Assembly: GCA_027924585.1 (NCBI GenBank)
Contig: BSBM01000486.1
Location: forward strand, 47,694,001 to 47,758,000
From: Larix kaempferi
Lineage: Eukaryota; Streptophyta; Pinopsida; Pinales; Pinaceae
Length of the DNA: 64,000 nucleotides
Direction: 5' to 3'
Every line of letters starts with the position of its first letter. The stretch's first letter is position 1. Under the pieces are notes generated by a model. It was not told where the DNA came from. It did no database searches and worked only from the letters and a program-made list of their open reading frames with translations. The translations under genes were made by a program, and so were the position numbers. Below, in pieces: positions 1 to 10,619 of the stretch.

Positions 1-94
1 CATTCTTGAGAGTTTTTTGCAGGTATTTTGAAGTTCCAGCAATTGCAGCAGCAGATTCAGTAGCTTCTATTTTGCACTTGTTCAAGCAATCAAG

Positions 95-1834
95 ATGAGC
101 AATTCGAATGATCCTTCTTCTATACTTCTCACTCCTTTCAATTATTTCGAATGGAAGAGGAAGATGATAATACTCTTGCAATCAAGAGGGTTTACTAGAA
201 TAGTTGAAGAAAAAGATGCCATACCACATCAAGCTGAAAAGAGAGTCAAGCACCTAAACAAAATGGATGAAGCCTTTGGATTCATATGCCTTCATATTTC
301 TGATGATCTATTGTTTCATGCTGATGGATTGAAGTCTCCATATGATTTATGGATAAAATTGAGGAGTCTTTTTGGCAAACAAGACGAACTGAGAGGCTAC
401 ATTCTTGAGAATGAATTGGTTGCCCTTCAACCTAGCAATTTCGAGAGCATTCAAGATTTCTTCTCCAAATTTCAGAATTTGGTTTTGCATTGCAAGCAAT
501 GTGGCATCACTAAAAGTGATGAGCAATTGATACTCTCTATATTGAGCAAACTTGGATCTCAATTTTCTGTCTTTGTATCTACCTTTCATTCTGTTCGAAT
601 GTCCATCCCTGGATGGAAGTTTCCCACCTTAAGTAACTTCATTGAGGCTCTCACTCAAGAAGAGAACAAACTGTTTCAAATGGGTGCCATCAAAACCTCC
701 AGAGATCTAGCTCTATTGGCTGGTGAATCAAGTGGAGCGAATGATAAAGGGGGACAAAAAGGCAAAGGAAAGAAACCTTCAAGATCCAAGAATGACAAAC
801 AAAAGAGACCAAATTGTACCTATTGCAAGAGAGGAAACCATCCTGAGCATGCCTGCATGCATAAGAAGATTGATCTTCTAACCAAGCTTCTTGAACAAAA
901 CCAAATTGTTGTTCCAAAAGAAGCAAAGATGTCTGATTCTGGAAGTGGATCTGATGATTGTCATGCATTGATGGCTGGTTTTTCAAAGACAAAAGCTCTC
1001 CTCATAGATTCTGGAGCTTCCAACCACATGATGGCACAAGAAGAATCCTTCTCCTCTTTGGATCTCCAAGATGGGCCTACCATTCACATGGGAGACAACT
1101 CTCAGATTTCTGCCAAAGGTTTGGGTACAGTTCATATGGAGCATGGTAAGTTCAAAAATGTCTTATTTGTTCCTTCTCTTACAGCTAATTTGTTATCAGT
1201 ATATCAAATGACTCATACAGGATCTCCAAAACAAGTGATTTTTGGTCCAGACACAGTAGAGATTACAGAAATCTCCACTGGAAAGGTTATAGCGAATGGG
1301 ATTGCTAATCATGCCTCAAAGGCATATGAGTTCTCCCACTTCATGCCCTTCTCTCCAACTATCCCTTCAGATTCTGATGAGGATCACAGTGACTTCTCTT
1401 CCAGTGACTCCTATTCTAGTGAGGAAGAAGATCAAGATTTTGATGTTGAGATCATAGTTCAAGAAGATTCAGAACCAACACCTATTCTTAGTCCAGATTC
1501 AAGAGAAACATGTTCTCACACAGTCCTTGCTACTACTAAGAACACAGTTGATGATGTATTTGCTTACAGAACTACTAGACTTCAGCAGCATGCTAACCTT
1601 GCATTATGCCATCCACCTCTCCATGAGAGATTCAGCATGATGATGGGGTTTACTCTTCCATTCCTTGGGAAAACTCATCATGATACATCCGCTCCAGTGA
1701 CAGAAAAGGTTCCTGAAAGACTTGCTACATTCAACACATTCTCTAGCACTTGCATTCGCACTTTACAGAGGATTAGCTTACCAAGTCTCTTTGCAAAGTT
1801 TTCACTGATGAAAGCTTGCTTCTTTTCTGCTTAG
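95..1834 (+). CDS. Copia-type gag-protease polyprotein, intact 579-residue frame
   Basis: Gag builds the cytoplasmic virus-like particle in which retrotransposon RNA is packaged, and the aspartic protease matures it. The N-terminal part (about residues 8-215) has the layout of plant Copia gag, opening with a short FNYFEWKRKM stretch. A basic Lys/Gly-rich linker precedes a CCHC zinc knuckle at residues 241-254 (CTYCKRGNHPEHAC, spacing C-x2-C-x4-H-x4-C). The aspartic protease active site is LLIDSGASNHMM, with catalytic Asp near residue 305. Where Copia would continue into integrase, the protein instead has an acidic Ser/Asp/Glu tract (about 425-455) and an unrecognised C-terminus to the stop. 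The first ATG is used because it follows a leader and starts the gag fold. The absence of stops over 1.7 kb, amid decayed neighbours, suggests a fairly young or selected copy. Confidence 0.85.
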   Translation: MSNSNDPSSILLTPFNYFEWKRKMIILLQSRGFTRIVEEKDAIPHQAEKRVKHLNKMDEAFGFICLHISDDLLFHADGLKSPYDLWIKLRSLFGKQDELRGYILENELVALQPSNFESIQDFFSKFQNLVLHCKQCGITKSDEQLILSILSKLGSQFSVFVSTFHSVRMSIPGWKFPTLSNFIEALTQEENKLFQMGAIKTSRDLALLAGESSGANDKGGQKGKGKKPSRSKNDKQKRPNCTYCKRGNHPEHACMHKKIDLLTKLLEQNQIVVPKEAKMSDSGSGSDDCHALMAGFSKTKALLIDSGASNHMMAQEESFSSLDLQDGPTIHMGDNSQISAKGLGTVHMEHGKFKNVLFVPSLTANLLSVYQMTHTGSPKQVIFGPDTVEITEISTGKVIANGIANHASKAYEFSHFMPFSPTIPSDSDEDHSDFSSSDSYSSEEEDQDFDVEIIVQEDSEPTPILSPDSRETCSHTVLATTKNTVDDVFAYRTTRLQQHANLALCHPPLHERFSMMMGFTLPFLGKTHHDTSAPVTEKVPERLATFNTFSSTCIRTLQRISLPSLFAKFSLMKACFFSA

Positions 1835-1973
1835 AGTAATGGCTCCTTGAGTTATTCAAAAATATAAAAACACAAAAAAAAAGAAAAAGAAAAATTGAGG
1901 CAGTATTCTTTTTATCATTTCATTGATTGTATGGGTGACCTTTGGTCCTAGTTACCAGGGCCCAGGATGGATT

Positions 1974-1982
1974 AAGGGGGGG
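1974..1982 (+). other. Polypurine tract of the gag-protease element
   Basis: The run aaggggggg lies directly before the LTR start TGTTAGG. Such tracts resist RNase H and prime plus-strand DNA synthesis. Its position 139 bases after the gag-protease stop fixes the 3' end of the internal domain and shows that no pol gene follows. Confidence 0.75.
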
Positions 1983-2660
1983 TGTTAGGATATTCCTATA
2001 CTCCATCCTAGTCCTTCTAACATTTCTGACATTTTCAGTCCTGCATGCAAAATTAGGGTTTTGCATGCAATTAGGGTTTTGCATGCAATTAGGGTTTGCA
2101 TGCAATTAGGGTTTGCAGCACCAGCACCTAGCCCTTGCCAAACTAGCCCCAGGAGCTTCTCTCGGATCAGTCTTAGCTCTCCTAGAGCTTAGTGCGCCCT
2201 CTTTTCAGTTATTGCATGATAAGGGCGCCTTTCTTCACCTACCAGTCCAGTTTAGTTCAGTTATCTTCAGTTCTTCCTTGATTTAAGGATTAACTGACTC
2301 CTAACTGACCTTATCACTCTTTTGGACCTCCAGTGTGACTAGATAGACTGTTTTGACTCCAGTTAGCTCCATGAGCGCCCCCACTGAGTCTCCTTCACTA
2401 TATTAGTGCTTCCATGTGCCAGTTACACCAACCACACTCAGTTAGACTCAGTTTGACTCCCGGTTGATCACTACTTGTGCATTGATGACTTCACCGATGA
2501 TGAGATAGACTCCTAGTTTGGCACTGATGACTCTCCACTGATTATGGATCTGTGCATGAAGGACAATTCGAATTACACCTAGTGAATTCGAATCCTCATG
2601 CTCAGCATTGTATATTTACCCGGTTACTATTCTGATTAATAAGATGTGTGTAATTATTCT
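1983..2660 (+). repeat. 3' LTR (partial) of the gag-protease element
   Basis: The LTR begins TGTTAGGATATTCC immediately after the polypurine tract and runs without coding potential through the RY/telo-box array and a C/T-rich stretch of CAGTT-type words (2270-2470). No matching ...CCTAACA end is visible before LINE-derived sequence starts near 2.67 kb, so the LTR is probably truncated there. The 5' partner LTR is outside the window, so identity between the two cannot be judged. Confidence 0.6.
2043..2114 (+). promoter_or_regulatory. Array of alternating RY motifs and telo-boxes in the LTR
   Basis: Four units of 17-20 bases follow one another, each pairing the palindrome GCATGC (in CATGCA) with TTAGGGTTT. 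CATGCA is the RY motif bound by plant B3 factors of the ABI3/FUS3/LEC2 group. TTAGGGTTT is the reverse complement of AAACCCTAA, the telo-box found in promoters of growth and translation genes and in Polycomb recruitment sites. RY cores start at 2043, 2063, 2081 and 2098; telo-boxes start at 2053, 2071, 2089 and 2106. The motifs are read directly; a regulatory role is inferred from motif identity and LTR location. Confidence 0.5.
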
Positions 2661-2669
2661 GCCTCTATT

Positions 2670-5125
2670 GGATCTATGTTCTATTGCTTCTCTCTTCTTC
2701 CTAAATTCTTTCATAGTGAGGTTTACATCATCTCTTTGGATCTTATGTGGGCAATTTCACACATTCGGGGTTTGGACTTGGGTGAGGATTTAACCCCTCA
2801 AACCCACCAACAATTTGTTGATGACACTATGTTGATGGGACCTTCCTCGGTTCAGGAGGCCAGAAACATTAAGGATATTCTTAACACTTTCCTTGTCAGA
2901 AGTGGCCTAGAGATTAATAAAGAAAAATCTAAGGTTTATTTCTTCAACACTCCCAGAATTCACCGCAGAAATATTCTGTGCATTTTGGAATTCTCTGAAG
3001 GACACCTCCCATCGAAAATATCTAGGGGATCCCTTGATGGAATCTACTATCCGCCAAGTCTCCTGGAAGGACCTACTTGATAAATTCAAAACCAAAATGG
3101 AGTTATGGACGCACCGAGCCCTGAATTTCCCTAGCCGCTTTATTTTGGTCAAGTCAGTGCTCCAAGCAATGTCGATTTACCTGTTCTCATTGTTGGTGAC
3201 ACCCAAAGCAGTTTTGAAAAAGATCCGCAATCTACAGAGGAACTTCCTCTGGGGAGGAACCCATGACCAAAGCAAATGGGCCTTAGTGAACTGGGAAACT
3301 CTGTGCACTCCAAAAAAATGGGGGGCCTTGGCCTTCGCGATCCGATGTGTGTTAATAGGGTCTTAGGAGCTAAAATATGGTGGAGATGGATCACTCATAG
3401 GGAGGAACCATGGGCAAGGATATGGCATAGGAAATACGCCCCCGGGTAGCCCAAGCAGGACCTCATAAGATTTGGGGAGGAACAACCCGGTTCGAGTATT
3501 TGGAAGCTAGCTCAGGAGAACCGGGATTTAGTCAAGAATCAAAGTTTCTGGGAGATAAGAGATGGAAACTCTGCATCCTTTCTGCATGATGCGTGGCAAC
3601 AATTTCCCAGATTAACTGACCCGCAAGATAACCAAGAGCTCGTTCTATTTTTATAGAGTAGTCCATGGGAGAAGGTCCGAGACTTCTGGGAACTAGGACC
3701 AATGGGTCAACAGTTTAGACAATGGAAACCGATTAAGTGGTGGAAGACCTTAACTCTGGAGGAAAGTGTGGATAACTTCTATGAGGAAATTATCAAACAT
3801 CAAATCCCTTGGGTTATAGGACCGGACATAATCATATGGGGATATTCCAACACGGGCAATTTCAATATTGTTGAAGCGGTTGGCCTTCTGAAGGGTTACG
3901 AATGGATGCCCGGGGATGATAAATGGAAAAAAGTATGGGGGATGAACCAGTGGCCCAAAATTTCCACCTTTGGGTGGTTGCTGATTCACCGTCGCATCTT
4001 GACTTGGGAAAACCTTTGGAAGAGAGGCTTCTCTGGGCCTTCCCGCTGTAGCATGTGCATGACCGAAAGTGAATCAATTAACCATCTACTTGATGAGTTC
4101 CCATTGGCTTCTTCCTTTTGGAGAAGGGGGGAAGAGAGATTCAGGAAGACAGCATGAGTATGGGGCAGCCCGGATTTGACCCTGGCGAACTGGTAGGATA
4201 AACCCTTCAAAAGTGAACTTCTTAATCGCATATGGGAATTGTTCCCAGGATTTGTGGTTTGGGAAATCTGGAAGGACAGGAACCTGAGAATCTTCGAGGA
4301 AAACCAAAGGAGTATTGAGGTGATTTGGACGGTTCTTGAACTCCATCTTAAGGAAACTTTATACATTAAAAGTCTACCCCCTGAAACCGGAAATGCAGAT
4401 CCCATGGAGAGATTAATCCTGAATGCATGGGGAATTTTCAGCTTACCTAGTGGCATCGACAAAATGCAACATAGTAGGGAAAATTCCATCAGCCTTGACT
4501 TTTGGCAAAATCCTCCGGCGCGAACCCTGAAACTTAATTTCGACGGGGCAACAAAAGGAAACCCGGTCCCTGCTGGTTTTGGGGGAGCCATCAGAAATGA
4601 CCTCAGACTGGTGCTGGGCGTTTTCTAGGGTAACCTAGGTGAAACAACCAACAACGTTGCGGAGTTAGAAGGCCTGGTTAATGGTATCAAATGGGCGATT
4701 AATAAAAATTGGTTACCTTTGATAGTGGAAGGTGACTCCAACATTCTGATCTCCATGGCGGTTCGTATTCAGCGAGGGGCGACTGTTTCGAAGGTGTCAT
4801 GAAATTGGAGATTGGAAGGCCGGTTGAACCAGCTTCAACAGATCCTGATGACCTCTCCAGCCATTAAGTTCAGACATTTGCATCGAAAAGGAAATAAATT
4901 GGTGGACGAGCTTGCCAATATGGGTGTTAAGGCACACGTGGCATTCAAAGCAGGATCCTTGGATGAGGTGTGTGATCACGTGGCCAGACAACATTGTGAG
5001 ATGATTGCTACCGTCGATCTCATTTCTCAAGTGGAAACCACATGCTACGAGGATGGAATATCACATGGAGTCCGAGGAGATAGGACACTTGCAGGTGGTA
5101 ACTCGGCGTGTGTCAATACTTAGTG
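2670..5125 (+). pseudogene. LINE ORF2 remnant: RT (C-terminal half), zf-RVT, RNase H
   Basis: The intact protein would reverse-transcribe LINE RNA at a nicked chromosomal target. The RT active-site block reads QQFVDDTMLM (FVDD at 2814-2825, equivalent to the F/Y-x-D-D box). A frameshift follows near 3010-3035, then the post-RT region with WKDLLDKF, LVKSVLQAM and RNFLWGG in a second frame (3034-3366). After more breaks comes the zf-RVT segment, with W-rich motifs and C-x2-C...H pattern CSMCMTESESINH (3702-4157). RNase H starts LKLNFDGATKGNP near 4530 and breaks at a stop at 4626-4628; a further in-frame stop (4800-4802) comes before the end LHRKGNKLVDELA (to about 4920). I count at least three frame changes and several stops, so it is a pseudogene. 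Confidence 0.85.
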
Positions 5126-6490
5126 TCCTCTTTATGCAACGTACTTGGGTGATATCAATACACCTAATGGAGTTTAAGTCGGTTGATCGGTGATTATTAC
5201 AACACACGCTTGTCCGGTCATTCCGCTTTAAATTTGTTAAGTGTCTGAAAGATGGGAGTAATGTTATCATCATGATTAATCGTAGGAAAGAGAACCGAGT
5301 TGAGGGCAATCATGATCTCATCAATTTGGTTGGTACAAGAAGTAGTAATTTTCGCAGGCTCATCATCTTTCAAGCAAGAGAGATCTTTGGAAAGGATAGA
5401 GTGGTTATTATCTGCACTTATGAGAATTTATGGACTGGTACGATTTCCATTTCCAGACATAGGAATTCGGATTATAAATCTAGAGGATGATGAGGGTGGC
5501 AGCACCAAAACTGTTTGCTTCTCCCTATATCCCAGCATGCTGTTTGAGTTTAACCTTTGCAGCAATTGGTTTCATATTAAGGGTGGCTTTTCCTCGTTGT
5601 CGGGTTCTATCTTTCTGAGAATTATGCCCCCTCACATTTGTTTGAGCAGTCTTTGGGTGTCGGGTAGAAATCATGTGGGTAGGGGGAGACACTCTGGGGA
5701 AGGTTCCTCCACCTAGACTAATGCCCAGGAGGAAGTTAGCCCACAGAATTTCGATTGGGCGCACCTCTATCTTGAGGAAACACCGATGGCCATTGGAAAC
5801 CAGATTGCCTATTTGGAGATTGCCTTGCAGAATGAGGTTGAGGCGCATATAGGTCATCAGGTTGTGGCTAGCCCCTTCTGGGCCTGCAGGATTTTATTAG
5901 CACGTTAATTACACATCCGTGAGAATATTGTCCAGAACATGAAGGATGTTATTGCAGATATGAAGGTTAGCTAGCAGAGTGAAATGGAGAATACTGGTAC
6001 TCTTGAAGCACTGATGGAAGACCTCAGCATCCAAACTCCGCTGGGCGTTAGTCGCGGGGTGCCAGGGACATCAAGTCCTGATTAGTAGGATGAACTTGTG
6101 CGGCTTGTCGGGCTTTTGCAGTTGATCATCAGTTGAATTACCTTCCACCTTGTGTATTACGACGTATTTTATTGGTTTCTTTTCGACTCAAGAGCGCGGT
6201 TCTCCTCTCTCTCGGTCTTAGCTCCTCCCTTGGTTATCCCAATGTGCGCAGGCGTTAGCAGCCACCCCTTTTGGTTTCTGTTGAAATCCTTTGGAACCGT
6301 TCCGATGTCAAGGTCCTTTGGATGTTTTGTAATGCTAGTTTTGTTGCTCTGTGGTTTAAGTTGAATCTTGGGTTGGCCTCCATCATCCCCACTGGGATGG
6401 ACCTATGGAATGTTCCAGTCCTTTTTTGGGCTCTTTGTATAATTTTTGTACATTCTTTACTTTATTAATAGAATTCTGTCTCTTACTTAC

Positions 6491-6503
6491 AAAAAAAAAA
6501 AAA
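6491..6503 (+). other. Poly(A) tail of the LINE
   Basis: Thirteen consecutive A residues follow a T-rich 3' UTR. They mark the LINE 3' terminus and agree with the plus-strand direction of its coding remnants. Confidence 0.8.
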
Positions 6504-7740
6504 CATTTCCATGAAGTCCAAATAACATTCCTTCACTAACTATATGCAACAACAAGTGCGCCCTTGCACATTTACATGACATTGAGAGAAAGATAGTAGA
6601 ATAGGCATAGAGAAGAATGAGAGAAGATGAACTCGAACTCAGTTGGGGTTTGAAACTGCATCAAAAAATATCCATGAATCTCTATTGAGAGGTCTGAATG
6701 GATTCTCCATCAACCAACTAGGATGGGAATCTTGCACCCTCGAAATTTGTTCTAAGGCAAGAAGGATAAGAATCCACCTTGCAAGGACAAGCTAAGCTCT
6801 CCAATTTTTACCAAATGAGAAATGATCAAAAGCCACTCTCCTTCTTTCTTCTTGTATTTTATTAACCTCCCAAGGCCTCCTTAGCTCGAATTCCCTCCAA
6901 GATACTCATCCCAACTTTAATTAGGGAGATATTCCTATGAATGCCACTTGTCCAACTTTTCCCAGCTCTCCTCTTCCATCAATTCGAATGGGGGAATATT
7001 GGCTGCCATAACTCCCCTTGTGCACCCTCTTGGAGGCTATTTTTAGCCCTGACATGTCATATATGTCAGATGTCAACAATCAGGTCTGAACTTTGTCATA
7101 AGTTTCATAGAATGCTCATCATTGTTGTCATAGGAGTTAGGGAATCTAGCTCCAAGTGTCACAATTCTTCTAAGATGCCTCTTCCTCTTCTATGGGAGTT
7201 ACTCTTCCACTCCAATTCTACCTTACATGATTCATACCATGAATATTACCTCTTCAAATCGCCCAAGTATGTTACCCTTCATCTTGAACTCGAATTGGTG
7301 AGAGAATGATGCCAACTGTAGTGGGGAATCTTGCCACATGTGGGTCCTACAACCTCTTATGTGCCCTCATGATCCAATGCCACCTTATTTTATTTTTATT
7401 ATTATGTAATCTACCCATTTAATGTGAATTTGTAAGTCTAAGGTCATTTTGGGTCTTGTAGATCCTTTATTCAAACTTTTAATGCTTCCACCCCCAACCT
7501 AGGGAACTAGTAATTTTCCTCCATTATATTTCATTCGGATGGGGATATTACAAACTTTGAATTGGGAATTTTCTCTTAATGTGACCCACCTTTTCCATTT
7601 GGATCTAATTTTATATTATTACTAACTTGGACAACATGCTTGGAAATTATTTGACCCTTAGCATCAATTTGACAAACTATCATGAATATGGCCAAGTGGC
7701 TTAGGCCATTGTGACCCAATGAAAAATTTGGGGACATGAC
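6504..7740. other. Intergenic, no gene recognised
   Basis: Reading frames are short and match no family I know. Composition changes from the AT-rich spacers elsewhere to a C/T-rich texture (6.65-7.5 kb), which often marks old LTR sequence. The segment ends in aatttggggacatgac, which resembles a polypurine tract and LTR start, but no LTR pair is visible. Left as unassigned repeat-like DNA. Confidence 0.4.
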
Positions 7741-8475
7741 ACACTAAGATGAGCGTAGAACAAATTGGCGAAGTTGTAGTGGTAGGTGGTTCAACACGCA
7801 TTCCAAAGGGTAGGAATTAATTCAGGAATTGGTTGATGGAAAGGAACTCTGCAGAAGTATAAATATGGATGAAGCAGTTGCATATGGTGCTGCAATTCAG
7901 GAGGCTTTTTTTATGGAGACTGATGAGATCACCTTAATCCCCATGGAAGTCACACATTTGAGCCTTGGATTCTCATATAAGGGGGGTGTTATGAATATAA
8001 TGGTTCTCAGAAATACTCTGCTTCCCACTCAGAAGGAGGACCATCGCACTGCACGGTTTGACAGTCAGACATATGTGAGTGTTCCTCTGTATGAAGCTGA
8101 GAGTGTCAGATATTATAGTCTCTTTTGACGTTGACGTCGATGGAATTCTTAAGGTGTCAAATAGTGAGAGGTGTAATAGTAATGGCACTACTATTACACA
8201 CGATTGTGATCGGATGAACATGGGGGAGATAGAGAGAATGGTCGGTGATGTAGAGAAATTCAGAAGAGAGGATGAAAATCCCAAGAAGAAGCATGTGGTC
8301 AAATACAAGTTGGAGAATTATATTTACAACATTAGAAATCATTTGAAAGAGAACAAGGAAAATATGGATATTGCAGTGGTAGAGGATATCGATCAAATGT
8401 TGAATATTGCATAATGGTTCTATGAAAACATGGATCCATATATTGAAGAATTGGAAGAGAAATTAAGAGCATGAA
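7741..8475 (+). pseudogene. HSP70: HSP70 pseudogene, 5'-truncated and intronless
   Basis: HSP70 is the ATP-dependent chaperone. This copy starts inside the nucleotide-binding domain with a stretch equivalent to EVVVVGGSTRIPK (near 7770). It continues through GKELCRSINMDEAVAYGAA (the conserved block near residue 365 of cytosolic HSP70s), then the substrate-binding domain including the VSFDVDVDGILKVS segment (8120-8165) and the helical lid (IERMVGDVEKFRREDENPKKK, LENYIYNIRN, to about 8470). Frameshifts near 7810 and 8115, a stop at 8412-8414 and missing segments make it non-functional. No intron interrupts the homology and the 5' half is absent, which fits a LINE-mobilised retrocopy. No poly(A) is preserved. 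Family assignment is firm; processed origin is inferred. Confidence 0.85.
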
Positions 8476-10610
8476 ATTGAAATGCAGGGCACTGATCTGG
8501 ATCCACATATTAGGCTTTGTTTGGAAAAACACCTTAGCAAAGTTGACTAGTAGCCTCTACTACCAACATACCACACTGATATTTTCATGGCAGTCATAGT
8601 TTAGTAGCGATGATATTCATTGTAGTTCATTTATAAAGAAAGTTTGGTACATCTCGAAGTGAAAGCATTCAGTCCCCCAACTACGTATCATCAATTGAGC
8701 CTATTGGTTGTCTCGACCATTGACCAATGGATTAGCTACCACCATGGTTTTGGGTTTCTACTCACTATCGAACCGAAAAGGGTGCTAGGAAAGATGTTGC
8801 TAATGATGATGGGTCACCTGAAACTTGAACTCAATCCATCTTTGGGTAAATAAGGATAATGAGCTATACATGTTGGTGATGTACACTGTCCTGCATTCTA
8901 TCAGTCAACTAGAAAACATGTGTAAATTTTTTCAATTTTCAAGTTTTAAATTAATTTTAAATTACTTTTAGCTTGTGAAAATTAAATTCCTCCTGCAGGG
9001 ATTTATGTCAAATCCAAAGTGCCCTTCACCAATAGAAAAATCTCATTTTTCGTTTTTCAAAAAATAAAATATATGTTTTTTCATCTAAAAAAAAATCAGT
9101 TTAATAAGCCATTTTATGAAAACATAGCAAAACATTATAAAAACAACATAAAAAATTAAGCAATCATACCAAGTTAAAAAGGTTCGACTTTCCAACAAAA
9201 AGTATATCACTGCTTTAGCAAGGACTAAAAATTATCCAACTTAATTATTATAATTATAAAATATTAATCTTTAATATTTTTTTTAGTTTATTAAAGAATT
9301 AACCTATTTTAAAATATGATATTATAAAAATTATAATTATAAAAGAATTAACCTTTTCTAAAATATGATATTATAAAGTTTAAGTAATTTTTAAGAATGT
9401 ATAAATATCTTTTAAATATGTATAATCCCCCTTTATTCCATGTAGCTGAATCAGATACCATTTATTACTTTTACGTAACCTTGATATGCAGGAAGTCTCC
9501 CATGGGTGTTAGACACATGTTTATAGTAAAATAGTTAATAAGTTCATTGAAGAAATAAAGAAGCCTGAAATAACCATTAAGATTTTTTTTTTTTTTTATA
9601 ATTTCTGGCAGGAATAAGATGAAAAATTGTCACTTCAGTGCCATATCACATTTTGAGCCAATTAAATAGAAGATAAATAGTTTTAAAATAATTAAAATAA
9701 TTATATTAATAAGCTATAAAGTTCAACCTTTGGAAAACATTTTAAATTTTGTTGATTAACTTAACGTCAAAGCAATTTGACTTTAACTTGATTACAATAT
9801 TACCTGTCTTTCAAAAAATATTAAAACAAATCCATAAATATTAATATCAAATGTTTATGTGTTAAAAAACACATTACAAAATGTTATATTCGCTATGTAC
9901 AAAATTTACCCAACATTTATCATATCAACACAATGTTTTTTTGTTCGTTAAAAAACACATTTAACATATCAACACATAATTTCATAATGTTTTTGTGTTA
10001 AAAAACACATTACAAAATGCCAATTGACCCAACATTTATCATTTATCATATATCAACACATAATTGACTTCATATTAATTTGACGTGTAACAAAACTAAT
10101 GATTACAAAACCAAACAATTTAACAATGGACTCTTAATGAGTTAACATTATTAACATTACATTTAGGTAATATGGTATATGAAATAAATATGAAACAAAT
10201 AGACACTTCACTTATTGAAAAAGTGAGACTAAGAATAAATGTAGTAATAATTGAAAATCTAATATCTAAAGAATTGATGTGTAGGATAATTGGTCATCAT
10301 ATCACTTCACATTTTGATGGTATTCTAGACATAATTTGATCCAAATTTGGTTGGGAAACTACAAGTTCAGCAAATCTGCAATCCTAACATTTAGAAACTG
10401 CAATTATAAACTAATTATGCATTTAATTTGAATCTACTCAAAGGGTTGAAAACCAATCTGAAGTAGTACAATTCTTAAATAGATCCAATTGACTCTATCA
10501 TAAGCCTTCGACAGATCTTATTTTATAATCACAACAGGCAAATATTTCACTTTTACTGAATGTAGAACCTCTTGAGCAGTGCTCACCGCATCATGGATTT
10601 GTCTACAGGA
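8476..10610. other. AT-rich intergenic DNA, no gene
   Basis: Strongly AT-rich with many A and T runs. The only distinct structure is a cluster of short repeated palindromic words at 9.85-10.08 kb, listed separately. No coding or RNA gene signal is supported. Confidence 0.5.
9855..10076. repeat. Short dispersed repeat cluster with GTGTTAAAAAACAC palindromes
   Basis: The word gttaaaaaacacatt occurs three times (about 9860, 9948 and 9989). Each copy is followed by related text including acaaaatg and aacatttatcat. The core GTGTT-A-rich-AACAC is self-complementary and could form small hairpins. It looks like a locally duplicated AT-rich segment of about 90-120 bases. Confidence 0.55.
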
Positions 10611-10619
10611 TAAAAAAAG

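Larger units (their letters stand above)
1..2660 (+). mobile_element. Copia-type gag-protease-only LTR element (5' end outside window)
   Basis: The stretch reads as untranslated leader (1-94), one gag-protease frame (95-1834), a short A-rich spacer, a G-rich polypurine tract (1974-1982) and an LTR starting TGTTAGGATATTCC at 1983. No integrase, reverse transcriptase or RNase H lies between protease and polypurine tract, so this is a gag-only element that would need enzymes from an autonomous relative. It resembles the terminal-repeat-with-GAG class known in plants. The 5' LTR and primer-binding site lie left of the window. The right edge is uncertain because LINE sequence takes over by about 2.67 kb before a clear CA end to the LTR is seen. 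Layout is seen; non-autonomy is inferred. Confidence 0.75.
2666..6503 (+). mobile_element. 5'-truncated degenerate LINE (plant L1 type) with poly(A) tail
   Basis: Plant L1-type ORF2 pieces lie in order on this strand: the second half of reverse transcriptase, a zinc-binding zf-RVT region, a linker and an RNase H domain. A partly open tail (about 5.7-6.14 kb) and a T-rich 3' UTR end in A13 at 6491-6503. The endonuclease and first half of RT are missing, as expected for 5' truncation during target-primed reverse transcription. The left boundary is approximate: recognisable LINE sequence starts at 2.67-2.70 kb, next to the LTR of the preceding element, and I could not identify a target-site duplication. 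Frameshifts and stops show the copy is dead. Confidence 0.85.

Noticed and set aside
5005-5857. Several short frames after the LINE RNase H domain as separate genes
   Set aside because: They lie inside the LINE between its RNase H domain and the poly(A) tail and overlap on both strands. At best they are the decayed C-terminal tail or 3' UTR of the LINE.
6504-7740. Solo LTR ending at aatttggggacatgac
   Set aside because: Only a G-rich word and an ACATGAC motif support it. No matching start, partner LTR or target duplication was found.
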